From Candidatus Cloacimonadota bacterium (lineage in GTDB: Bacteria > Cloacimonadota > Cloacimonadia > Cloacimonadales > Cloacimonadaceae): a DNA stretch of 5,465 nucleotides. The position numbers and the translations under genes are program-made. This document shows, piece by piece, positions 1 through 5,465 of the stretch. The notes below the pieces were generated by a model. That model saw nothing but the letters and a program-made list of their open reading frames with translations, searched no databases and was not told the origin of the DNA. Where the stretch lies: contig JAQUJJ010000193.1 of NCBI GenBank assembly GCA_028681035.1, positions 1-5,465 on the forward strand, in the 5' to 3' direction. Position 1 is the first letter of the stretch; each line of letters begins with the position of its first letter.

Positions 1-2
1 TT

Positions 3-1199
3 ACTTACAACTGGTTGATCCAGGGCTTTGTAGCCACCAATACGACCCTTAAAGCCCTCACCCCTGTAGCAATTGTGGAAAGCCCTCTGAGCACGCCTCA
101 GGGCACTCTGAGCGCAAACCGCTTTGAACCCAACCGCAATAGCCGCGCCCTTTTGGGCTTCAAAGTGTACCGCGATGGGCAGATGCTCTCCACTATCAGC
201 GATCCTGCCATTACTACCTACATGGATATGGATGTGCCTAATGGCGATTACCTCTATGGCGTAACTGCTATGTACAGCGAAGGTGAATCTGTCCCTGCCA
301 CAGTCAATGTGAATGTCAATCTGGTTCTGGCTCCAGTAGCACTGGAAGACGGCTTTGAAGAATATGCCGACTTTGCTACTGAATTTGGTCATTGGACTCT
401 TATCGACCAAGATGGTTCAGAAACCTACGGTTTCACCGGTATAGCCTTCCCAGGTAGCGGATCACCGATGGCTTACATCATCTTCAATCCTTCTCAGACC
501 GTACCTCCCATCACGGATGTACTTCCTCACGCTGGAAACAAGATGGCGGCCAGCTTTGCCGCAGCGACTCCTCCCAATAAGGATATGTTGGTTACCCGCC
601 GCATCAATCTGGGTACAAACAGCTCGGTGAAATTCTATGCCAGAAGCCATACCACAAACTACGGAATGGAACGTTTCAGAGTAGGCGTATCCACCATGCC
701 TGTAATCCTTCCCCAAGGCTTCCAATATATCACGGGCGCTGAAGATGTACAAGCTCCGGCCACCTGGACCGAATATATCTACGATCTCTCTGCTTATGAT
801 GGACAAGACGTATATATCGCTATTCGTTGCACATCGAACGACGCCTTTGTCTTCTATGTGGATGGCTTTAGCGTACATACAGAAGGCGGATCTGATACCG
901 GAGATGCCACTGCTCCAGTATATACCACAGAGCTAAAAGGCAACTATCCCAATCCTTTCAATCCTGAAACCACAATCCGTTTCAGCACGAAAGAAGCCGG
1001 ACCTGTAGCCCTCGAAATCTACAACGTAAAAGGCCAATTGGTCAAGAAATTGGTAAGTGAAGATAAGGCCGCTGGCAACCACACTGTGGTTTGGAACGGT
1101 ACTGATCTGAATAACCGTACCGTCTCTACTGGCGTGTACTTCTACAAGATGAAAGCTGGTAAATACAGCTCTACCAAAAAAATGATTATGATGAAATAG
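3..1199 (+). CDS. Secreted multidomain protein with T9SS-type C-terminal sorting domain (5' partial)
   Basis: This is the 3' end of a longer gene. The frame is open to the left edge (Thr-Tyr-Asn-Trp precede a TTG at 15), no ribosome site precedes any possible start, and so the true start lies outside the window. Counting residues from nt 15: about 33-104 is a fibronectin III-like segment (GFKVYRDG, then GDYLYGVTAMYSEGES); about 112-290 resembles the choice-of-anchor J/cleaved adhesin jelly-roll fold (DGFEEY, FGHWTLIDQDG, KFYARSH, VYIAIRC, FYVDGFSV); after a Gly/Asp/Thr linker, about 303-394 is a Por-type sorting domain with YPNPFNPETTIRF, LEIYNVKGQLVKKL, STGVYFYKMKAG and a final KKMIMMK. In known T9SS substrates this last domain directs passage across the outer membrane and surface attachment or release. 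The protein is therefore probably extracellular or cell-surface. Its catalytic or adhesive activity cannot be told, since any N-terminal enzyme domain is missing here. A hairpin terminator follows 68 bp after the stop. Confidence 0.9.
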   Translation, partial: TYNWLIQGFVATNTTLKALTPVAIVESPLSTPQGTLSANRFEPNRNSRALLGFKVYRDGQMLSTISDPAITTYMDMDVPNGDYLYGVTAMYSEGESVPATVNVNVNLVLAPVALEDGFEEYADFATEFGHWTLIDQDGSETYGFTGIAFPGSGSPMAYIIFNPSQTVPPITDVLPHAGNKMAASFAAATPPNKDMLVTRRINLGTNSSVKFYARSHTTNYGMERFRVGVSTMPVILPQGFQYITGAEDVQAPATWTEYIYDLSAYDGQDVYIAIRCTSNDAFVFYVDGFSVHTEGGSDTGDATAPVYTTELKGNYPNPFNPETTIRFSTKEAGPVALEIYNVKGQLVKKLVSEDKAAGNHTVVWNGTDLNNRTVSTGVYFYKMKAGKYSSTKKMIMMK

Positions 1200-1266
1200 T
1201 GTCATATGACTATAGGATGCTTTAAAGCCTTTCTATAAAAGGTAATTTGGAGCACAAACAACATGA

Positions 1267-1304
1267 GCAAAGGGCACGGTCAACAGATCGTGCCCTTGCT
1301 TTTT
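1267..1304 (+). terminator. Rho-independent terminator after the secreted-protein gene
   Basis: Left arm GCAAAGGGCACG (1267-1278) pairs with right arm CGTGCCCTTGC (1289-1299). This gives 11 base pairs with one bulged A, and the core AAGGGCACG/CGTGCCCTT is nine perfect pairs. The loop is 10 nt (1279-1288). Five T residues follow directly (1300-1304). It lies 68 bp past the stop of the upstream gene and points the same way, so it most likely ends that transcript. The T tract is short, but the GC-rich stem is strong. Confidence 0.85.
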
Positions 1305-1374
1305 AACCCTTAACAAGGCGGACAAGCTAAATAGCCCTGCCTTCCTTTGCCGCCAAACTTGTCTTTGATTTGTC

Positions 1375-1418
1375 TTCGACTCGAGATGACTCAGATGCTC
1401 GAGTCATCTCGAGTCGAA
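1375..1418. repeat. Perfect 18-bp inverted repeat with 8-nt spacer
   Basis: The left arm TTCGACTCGAGATGACTC (1375-1392) is the exact reverse complement of 1401-1418; the spacer AGATGCTC occupies 1393-1400. The pentamer GACTC occurs at 1378 and 1388 and its complement GAGTC at 1401 and 1411, so each arm carries the motif twice at 10-bp spacing. The hexamer CTCGAG occurs three times (1380, 1398, 1408). No T tract follows (TATGCGTT), so it is a poor intrinsic terminator. It could be a dispersed genomic palindrome, a multi-site operator, or an RNA hairpin in a leader transcript. The sequence does not decide between these. Confidence 0.9.
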
Positions 1419-1475
1419 TATGCGTTAAAAACGAATTGAGCTGGCAAGGGCAGATTGCGGTTTGCATGCGCGTTC

Positions 1476-1562
1476 ATGTAGGGGTTTTGGGCTGAAAACC
1501 CTTTTACATGGTTTTGGTGCCAACGTGGTTCTATTTGGGCGTTATGCCCATCGCCCCTACAT
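1476..1562. repeat. MITE-like module with 9-bp terminal inverted repeats
   Basis: The ends ATGTAGGGG (1476-1484) and CCCCTACAT (1554-1562) are perfect inverted repeats enclosing an 87-bp unit. Two hairpins sit inside: CATGTA/TACATG (1475-1480 with 1505-1510) closed by GGGTTTT/AAAACCC (1482-1488 with 1495-1501), and TGGGC/GCCCA (1536-1540 with 1546-1550). GTAGGGG...CCCCTAC boundaries are, from general knowledge, typical of small non-coding repeats dispersed in many bacterial genomes. No target-site duplication is visible beside the ends and no transposase is present, so the mobile origin is inferred from shape only. Confidence 0.5.
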
Positions 1563-1685
1563 TGCTTTTATCGGCACATTTATGCAGGCGGACGATACTA
1601 TTGTCGGGCATAAAGCAGATTTTACTTGCCATGATTCGCTGGATTTGAGAATTTGGAATCAAAGACTTGTAATTGGAGGTAAACC

Positions 1686-2555
1686 ATGCAAGGATTAAAA
1701 CGTATCGGATTCTACCTATTGATCAATTTCCTGGTAGTGATGATGCTATCCGTGATACTCTTCTTTGTCCCGATGCCTGCAGATCAGACCTTTAAGCTAT
1801 TGATCTTCTGTGCGATATTTGGCTTTGCGGGTTCCTTTATCTCGCTGGCGCTCAGTAAATTTATGGCCAAAAAGGCTTATAAAATACAGCTAATTAATGC
1901 CAATAGTCCGGACGCCAGGGCTCGCTTTTTGTACGAAACTATAGCCCAAATGGCAGAGCATGAGGGGATAGCTACCCCTGAAGTGGGAATCTATCCTGCT
2001 CAAGACGTAAACGCTTTTGCCACAGGCGCCTCAAAAAACAAATCTCTGATGGCGTTTTCCAGCGGACTTTTGGATCGCCTCTCTGACGACGAAGTAGCGG
2101 CTGTAGCGGGACACGAAATGACGCACATTACTCAGGGCGATATGGTTTCCATGACTTTGGTGATGGGCCTCGTAAATACCTTTGTGATGTTTGCAGCGCG
2201 AATCGTGGCTGCAGGGCTGGATGTTGCCCTTAGGAACGATAAAGGTCGTGGCGGCTTGGGCTACTTGGGCTACTATCTGGTGGTGATGCTGCTGCAAAAT
2301 GTGCTGATGCTACTGGCTATGATTCCGGTGTCCTATTACTCCCGCTACCGTGAATACAGAGCGGACAAAGGTGCTGCTGAGCTGACCGGTGCCGGCAGCA
2401 TGATTGCAGCATTGCAGAAGATAGAGCAGTATTACATGCCAGCCGCCAAGCAGGATAGCTTTGCCCTGGCCAAAATCAACAGCAAGAGCAAGACCTCGAT
2501 CTTTGCCACTCATCCCAGTGTCTCAGACAGGATTGAGCGGCTAAGGAAGATCTGA
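1686..2555 (+). CDS. htpX: Protease HtpX, membrane zinc metallopeptidase of family M48
   Basis: HtpX is an integral inner-membrane endopeptidase that cleaves misfolded or damaged membrane proteins with its active site facing the cytoplasm; in E. coli it works alongside FtsH. At 289 residues it matches the usual length (about 290). Two hydrophobic segments lie at about 8-28 and 37-57, and two more at about 153-180 and 195-217. The zinc-binding HEMTH is at 143-147 (His143, His147, catalytic Glu144), and the third ligand is probably Glu223 in YREYRAD. Family-typical stretches include GFAGSFISL (47-55), DVNAFATGA (107-115), GDMVSMTL (151-158) and the C-terminal THPSVSDRIERL (275-286). The start is well supported: GGAGG at 1675-1679 lies 6 nt before the ATG. 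The stop shares one base with the next start (TGATG), so it heads a coupled three-gene unit. No heat-shock-type control sequence is visible upstream. Confidence 0.97.
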   Translation: MQGLKRIGFYLLINFLVVMMLSVILFFVPMPADQTFKLLIFCAIFGFAGSFISLALSKFMAKKAYKIQLINANSPDARARFLYETIAQMAEHEGIATPEVGIYPAQDVNAFATGASKNKSLMAFSSGLLDRLSDDEVAAVAGHEMTHITQGDMVSMTLVMGLVNTFVMFAARIVAAGLDVALRNDKGRGGLGYLGYYLVVMLLQNVLMLLAMIPVSYYSRYREYRADKGAAELTGAGSMIAALQKIEQYYMPAAKQDSFALAKINSKSKTSIFATHPSVSDRIERLRKI

Positions 2556-3880
2556 TGATAGAAAAACTTACCATAGAAAAGATCGCCATGGGCGGAAGCG
2601 GACTGGGCTTTCATGAAGGCCGGGCCATCTTTGTGCCTTCTACAGCGATAGGTGATGTAGTAACAGTAGAAATTACGCTGAGTAAAAAAGATCATGCCTT
2701 TGCCCGGGTCACAGAATATCATAGCCGGGGAGAAGGCTTTGTCGAGCCCCGATGCGAAGCTTTTACGGCCCCGGAACCCTGCGGAGGCTGTGACTGGCTG
2801 ATGCTGGACTATCCCACTCAGCTGAGGTATAAAGAGCAGTTGATGCGGGAGCTTTTTCATGATTATGATCATTTGATCTCCGGCTGCACGCCTTCGGTAA
2901 AGCAATTCCACTACCGCAACAAAGTCTATATGCCAGTGGGCGAAGGTCTGAATTATGGCATATTTGCGCGCTATTCGCATGAGATTGTGCCTCACCAGGC
3001 TTGTCGCAATCACCCGCCTGTCTTTGATGACATAGCGAATCTTTTGATGGAGCTCTGTAAAAAGGCCAAAGTAGAGCCTTACGATGAAGAGCACAATAGC
3101 GGCTGCTTGCGCCACATCGGTCTGCGCTGCAACCATGATGCGTCTGAAATCATGCTCATCCTGGTCTGCCGCTCTGCACGTCTGCCTTTTTCCAAAACCA
3201 TCGTTCAAGGCATCACAGAAGCTTTTCCACAGGTTGTGGGCATAGTGCAAAACATCAACCGGGACAAAACCAATGTGATCCTGGGAGGCGAAGAAAAGCT
3301 GCTGTTTGGGCGGGACTTTCTTCAGGATACGCTTTCCGATCTCAGTTTTCGGATACACTATCGCAGCTTCTGGCAGGTAAATCATGGTACCATGGAGAAT
3401 ATCCTCACCGTGATGCGTGCGCAGATGAAAAAGCATTACAAGGTGATCGATGCCTATTGTGGCATTGGCGCCATCGGCCTCAGTCTGGCCAGTGAAATTT
3501 CTGAGCTGGTAGGTATAGAAGAAGAGCTTGTGGCAGTGAAAGATGCCACCGAAAATGCCAAGAACAATGGCTTTGACAATGCGCGCTTTATCTGTGGGAA
3601 ATTTGAAGATACCCTTATTAAACTAAGCCAGGATTTCAAAGCTGATGCTATTATCTTGGACCCACCGCGTGCTGGAGTGCAGGAAAGCGCTTTATTGGCA
3701 ATCCGCGAAGCCCCAATAGCCAGGATCTTGTATCTGAGCTGTTCGCCGATGAGTCTGATGCGGGATCTCAGGATACTGATGAAAGACGACCGCTATGAAT
3801 TAAAAGCCTTGAGCATATTTGATATGTTCCCCAATACTTGGCACATCGAAAGTCTGGCTGTGCTCGAAATTAAGTCATGA
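2555..3880 (+). CDS. rlmD: RumA/RlmD-type RNA uracil-5-methyltransferase (TRAM domain, Fe-S)
   Basis: This is an S-adenosylmethionine-dependent enzyme that adds a methyl group to C5 of a uracil in RNA, usually 23S rRNA U1939 and/or U747, or tRNA U54 in some relatives. The target cannot be settled from sequence, so the symbol marks the family. The 441-residue length is normal. Residues 1-55 form a TRAM RNA-binding domain. Cys67, Cys76, Cys79 (CGGC) and probably Cys150 fit the 4Fe-4S site. The Rossmann methyltransferase part shows SFWQVN (271-276), DAYCGIGAIGL (299-309), the acidic GIEEE (320-324), DPPRAG (369-374) and YLSCSP (393-398), with Cys396 as the expected nucleophile; Glu432 in HIES is the expected general base. 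The ATG overlaps the htpX stop by one base, and AGGA at 2544-2547 inside htpX serves as its ribosome site. Small oddities are eight residues between the first two cysteines, and SCSP where most members have SCNP. Confidence 0.93.
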   Translation: MIEKLTIEKIAMGGSGLGFHEGRAIFVPSTAIGDVVTVEITLSKKDHAFARVTEYHSRGEGFVEPRCEAFTAPEPCGGCDWLMLDYPTQLRYKEQLMRELFHDYDHLISGCTPSVKQFHYRNKVYMPVGEGLNYGIFARYSHEIVPHQACRNHPPVFDDIANLLMELCKKAKVEPYDEEHNSGCLRHIGLRCNHDASEIMLILVCRSARLPFSKTIVQGITEAFPQVVGIVQNINRDKTNVILGGEEKLLFGRDFLQDTLSDLSFRIHYRSFWQVNHGTMENILTVMRAQMKKHYKVIDAYCGIGAIGLSLASEISELVGIEEELVAVKDATENAKNNGFDNARFICGKFEDTLIKLSQDFKADAIILDPPRAGVQESALLAIREAPIARILYLSCSPMSLMRDLRILMKDDRYELKALSIFDMFPNTWHIESLAVLEIKS

Positions 3881-4365
3881 AACCTGTCTATATCCTTTTT
3901 GCTCTGATTTGCCTGGTTCTGTGTACAAGCTGCAATACGGATGATTCGGAAAACCAGGCCCAAAGAGAGATCCGCGACATTCTCTATGATCTTTCGTTGG
4001 ATTTTAACCTGGGTAATGTCTATGGCATGATGGATCATGTGGATAACAACTATTTGCACAAGGGGAAGATCGCCTGGCATTTGAACGAAGAAATTCTGGA
4101 TCGGAGGGGCCGCTTTCAGCTTTTGGAGATCGAGGTGCTTTATATCGAAATAAATGGAAAATATGCGGTGGCTCATACCATAGACCATTATAAATCCAGC
4201 CTCGAGAGTGTTGACTATCATGAGCCGGAGGATTCTGGCTATTTCTCCTATTTCCATCGCAATCAGGGCAGTTGGCTGATCTATGGCGATCAGAGCTGGA
4301 TCAAGAAAAAGGGATCTGATCTGCCTTCTACAAAGGGGCAGCAAGCAGTATCCGAGGCTTTTTGA
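3877..4365 (+). CDS. Small lipoprotein, possibly NTF2-like fold
   Basis: I do not recognise this as a named family. Residues 1-18 form a lipoprotein-type signal peptide (basic Lys2, a hydrophobic run 4-16, then CTSC), with Cys19 the likely acylated residue. The -3 position is Cys16, unusual for a lipobox, with Leu one place further upstream. The mature chain starts C-N-T-D-D-S-E; acidic residues right after the cysteine recall the lipoprotein export signal of Bacteroidota, so surface exposure is possible but unproven. The mature part (about 144 residues) has an N-terminal amphipathic helix (about 30-56) followed by strand-rich stretches (RFQLLEIEVLYIEINGKYAVAHTIDHY at 79-105; YFSYFHRNQGSWLIYGDQSW at 122-141). 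This is the general pattern of SnoaL/DUF4440 NTF2-like proteins. Its ATG overlaps the methyltransferase stop by 4 bp (ATGA) and has no good ribosome site, so translation probably depends on coupling. Function unknown. Confidence 0.85.
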   Translation: MKPVYILFALICLVLCTSCNTDDSENQAQREIRDILYDLSLDFNLGNVYGMMDHVDNNYLHKGKIAWHLNEEILDRRGRFQLLEIEVLYIEINGKYAVAHTIDHYKSSLESVDYHEPEDSGYFSYFHRNQGSWLIYGDQSWIKKKGSDLPSTKGQQAVSEAF

Positions 4366-4378
4366 TTGACATGAACCA

Positions 4379-4404
4379 AGTCTTTAAACCTTTTGTCTAA
4401 GACT
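4379..4404. promoter_or_regulatory. Possible operator dyad overlapping the adaptor promoter
   Basis: AGTCTT (4379-4384) and AAGACT (4399-4404) are perfect inverted repeats separated by 14 nt. The dyad covers the stretch where a -35 element would lie and its last base is the first base of the TATAAT. A repressor or activator bound here could control the efflux gene. A 6-bp dyad can occur by chance, so this is only a candidate. Confidence 0.25.
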
Positions 4405-4409
4405 ATAAT
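4404..4409 (+). promoter_or_regulatory. Candidate -10 box upstream of the periplasmic adaptor
   Basis: A perfect TATAAT lies 27 bp upstream of the adaptor ATG, giving a predicted 5' leader of about 20 nt that would still include the ribosome site. No good -35 lies 16-18 bp upstream (best TCTTTA at 4381-4386). A perfect TTGACA at 4366-4371 is 32 bp away, too far for a standard sigma-70 promoter. The promoter may therefore need an activator, or follow non-proteobacterial rules. The 71-bp gap after an otherwise overlapping gene cluster supports a separate transcription start here. Confidence 0.45.
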
Positions 4410-4436
4410 AGAATTATTTGCAGTAAGCGAGGAATT

Positions 4437-5465
4437 ATGCGTAAGAAATGGATCATAATCATCATCGTAGTGATCTTGATTGCCATGGCTATCGGTTTTA
4501 GCCGATGTAATAAAGCTAAGAATAAGAAGCCAGTATCAGCTGTGCAAGAGCATGAAAAGTACACTGTGAAGCGTGGCAAAATCGATTCCAAGATCGAGGT
4601 GACCGGAGAGGTCCAACCTGCCACTATCGTATCCCAAAAATCACGGGTTTCTGGGAAGATAGTGAAATTCTATGTGAAAGAAAACGATTATGTGAAAATG
4701 GGCCAGATTCTGGCAGATATCGAGCCGGACTACAATCAGGCGAATACGCTGTTCAATACCAAAGCCTCGCTGCAGAGAGCAGAGCTTGAACTGCAGAAGG
4801 CTCAGAAGGATTTTGCAGACAGCGGTACGCTTTTGGGAAATGAATATATCTCCCAGGCGGATTATGACAAAGCCAGAGACGCTTTGGTCTCAGCCGAAAT
4901 ACAGCATGCGCAAGCCAGCCGGCAATACGAAATGATCCGAGATCTGGATGTACCAGGCACAGTGATCCACATGTATGCTACCGCCAGCGGCACGGTGATC
5001 GAGCGTAAGGTCAATGAAGGCGAAATGGTAACTTCCAGCATCAATGCCTATGGTGAAGGTACTGTGGTGATGCAGATTGCGAACCTTTCGCACATGATAG
5101 TGCAATCGAACATCAACGAAGTGGACATCGCCAAATTCAAGGTGGGGCAGAAGGCTACAATCAAGCTCGACGCTTTGCCCTATGAAAGCTATGAAGGCAG
5201 CATCGTGAAGATCGCCCCCAAAGCGATTACGATTAATAACGCCAAAGTCTTCCCTGTGGAGATCAGCATCAATGCCACTGGAGACACAGCCAAACCCGGT
5301 ATGACAGCCGCGATCAGCATCCAGGGCGAATCCCGCGAAGATGTAATTGTTATCCCCATTGGAGCGGTTTTTGCAGATGATAAGAATCAAGACGTGGTCT
5401 ATGTGGTATCTGCGGATACTTTGCAGACCGATGACAAAGCAGACAGGCAGAAACCCGAAGCTCGG
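4437..5465 (+). CDS. MacA/HlyD-family periplasmic adaptor of a tripartite efflux system (3' partial)
   Basis: The frame stays open for 343 codons to the window edge, so the C terminus and stop are missing. Family members have roughly 370-420 residues, so most of the protein is present. Residues 5-21 form an N-terminal membrane anchor after MRKKW. The first half of a lipoyl-like domain is at about 72-96 (SGKIVKFYVKENDYVKMGQ), a helical hairpin at about 100-170 (Ala/Gln/Lys-rich, with EYISQADYDKARDAL), the second lipoyl half at about 180-217 (ATASGTVIERKVNEGEMV), and a beta-barrel domain at about 220-297 (SNINEVDIAKFKVGQKATIKLDA, KPGMTAAISI). IPIGAVF (306-312) begins the membrane-proximal part. 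Such adaptors bridge an inner-membrane pump, often a MacB-type ABC transporter, and an outer-membrane TolC-type channel; neither partner lies in the window, and both are inferred. The ATG is preceded by GAGGA (4429-4433) at a rather short 3-nt spacing. Cys24 follows Arg, so it is not a lipobox. Confidence 0.92.
   Translation, partial: MRKKWIIIIIVVILIAMAIGFSRCNKAKNKKPVSAVQEHEKYTVKRGKIDSKIEVTGEVQPATIVSQKSRVSGKIVKFYVKENDYVKMGQILADIEPDYNQANTLFNTKASLQRAELELQKAQKDFADSGTLLGNEYISQADYDKARDALVSAEIQHAQASRQYEMIRDLDVPGTVIHMYATASGTVIERKVNEGEMVTSSINAYGEGTVVMQIANLSHMIVQSNINEVDIAKFKVGQKATIKLDALPYESYEGSIVKIAPKAITINNAKVFPVEISINATGDTAKPGMTAAISIQGESREDVIVIPIGAVFADDKNQDVVYVVSADTLQTDDKADRQKPEAR

Larger units (their letters stand above)
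1200..1685. other. 486-bp intergenic region rich in inverted repeats
   Basis: No convincing gene lies between the sorting-domain protein and htpX. Besides the terminator, the 18-bp inverted repeat and the MITE-like module listed separately, the region starts with two 10-bp perfect palindromes just after the stop codon: GTCATATGAC at 1201-1210 and GCTTTAAAGC at 1219-1228. The stretch 1305-1374 shows nothing definite. The stretch 1563-1674 should contain the htpX promoter, but no well placed pair of promoter hexamers is evident. Open frames here (for example 1462-1698) run through the repeats, have no ribosome site and look like chance. Confidence 0.6.

Noticed and set aside
1263..1313. 16-codon mini-frame MSKGHGQQIVPLLFNP with GGAG upstream, a possible leader peptide
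   Set aside because: It lies across the terminator stem, which fully explains the sequence. The GGAG is about 10 nt from the ATG, and no regulated gene follows closely.
1317..1362. Possible stem from GGCGG-ACAAG (1317-1326) with CCGCC (1350-1354) and CTTGT (1358-1362)
   Set aside because: The complementary blocks are in the wrong order to nest in one stem, leaving only isolated 5-bp matches.
1645..1673. Promoter-like pair TTGAGA (1645-1650) and TGTAAT (1668-1673) with 17-bp spacing before htpX
   Set aside because: The hexamers are good, but transcription would begin near 1680, just after the GGAGG at 1675-1679, so the message would lack its ribosome site. Chance similarity is more likely.
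1462..1698. Open frame of 78 codons between the MITE-like module and htpX
   Set aside because: It runs through hairpin sequence, has no ribosome site, overlaps the htpX ribosome site and start, and its product shows no family-like composition or motif.
2510..3436. Long antisense open frame of 308 codons
   Set aside because: It is a mirror of the methyltransferase coding frame; the sense strand carries all family motifs, while the antisense product has no recognisable domain and no ribosome site.
3793..4344. Antisense open frame of 183 codons over the lipoprotein gene
   Set aside because: The sense frame has a signal peptide, a lipobox-like cysteine and an overlapping start. The antisense product has no such support.
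4506..4508. Cys24 of the adaptor as a lipoprotein modification site
   Set aside because: The residue before it is Arg and the preceding F-S-R does not fit a lipobox; an uncleaved N-terminal anchor is more likely.
4890..5390. Antisense open frame of 166 codons inside the adaptor gene
   Set aside because: The sense frame encodes a clear adaptor with lipoyl and beta-barrel motifs along the same stretch; the antisense product is a shadow.

Overview
The window looks like chromosomal DNA from a member of the FCB superphylum, most likely Candidatus Cloacimonadota or a close relative. The main clue is the first gene. It ends in a type IX secretion (Por)-type C-terminal sorting domain that opens with the YPNPFNP motif and closes with a basic, Met-rich tail, a form common in Cloacimonadota, Calditrichota, Marinimicrobia and similar lineages. 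Base composition is moderate. No plasmid, phage or transposase gene is visible, and the phylum assignment is inferred from protein style only.

Layout: (1) 3-1199 is the 3' part of a secreted multidomain protein (Fn3-like, choice-of-anchor J/cleaved adhesin, T9SS-type sorting domain). (2) 1200-1685 is a 486-bp intergenic region with three structures: a rho-independent terminator (1267-1304), a perfect 18-bp inverted repeat with 10-bp internal periodicity (1375-1418), and a small MITE-like module bounded by 9-bp inverted repeats (1476-1562). (3) 1686-4365 is a tightly packed three-gene cluster: htpX (membrane zinc protease), a RumA/RlmD-type uracil-5 RNA methyltransferase, and a small lipoprotein with an NTF2-like appearance. 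Neighbours overlap by 1 and 4 bp, so co-transcription and translational coupling are likely. (4) 4366-4436 is a short promoter region with a perfect TATAAT and an overlapping dyad. (5) 4437 to the window end is a MacA/HlyD-type periplasmic adaptor, cut off by the window edge and with no stop codon in view.

How the genes relate: HtpX deals with damaged inner-membrane proteins, the methyltransferase modifies rRNA or tRNA, the lipoprotein has no assigned role, and the adaptor probably belongs to a tripartite efflux pump whose ATPase/permease would lie downstream of the window. A shared envelope theme (secreted protein, membrane protease, lipoprotein, adaptor) is suggestive, but nothing here proves a joint pathway. 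I see no clear sign of an undescribed multi-gene system. The least explained items are the two intergenic repeat structures and the coupled small lipoprotein.
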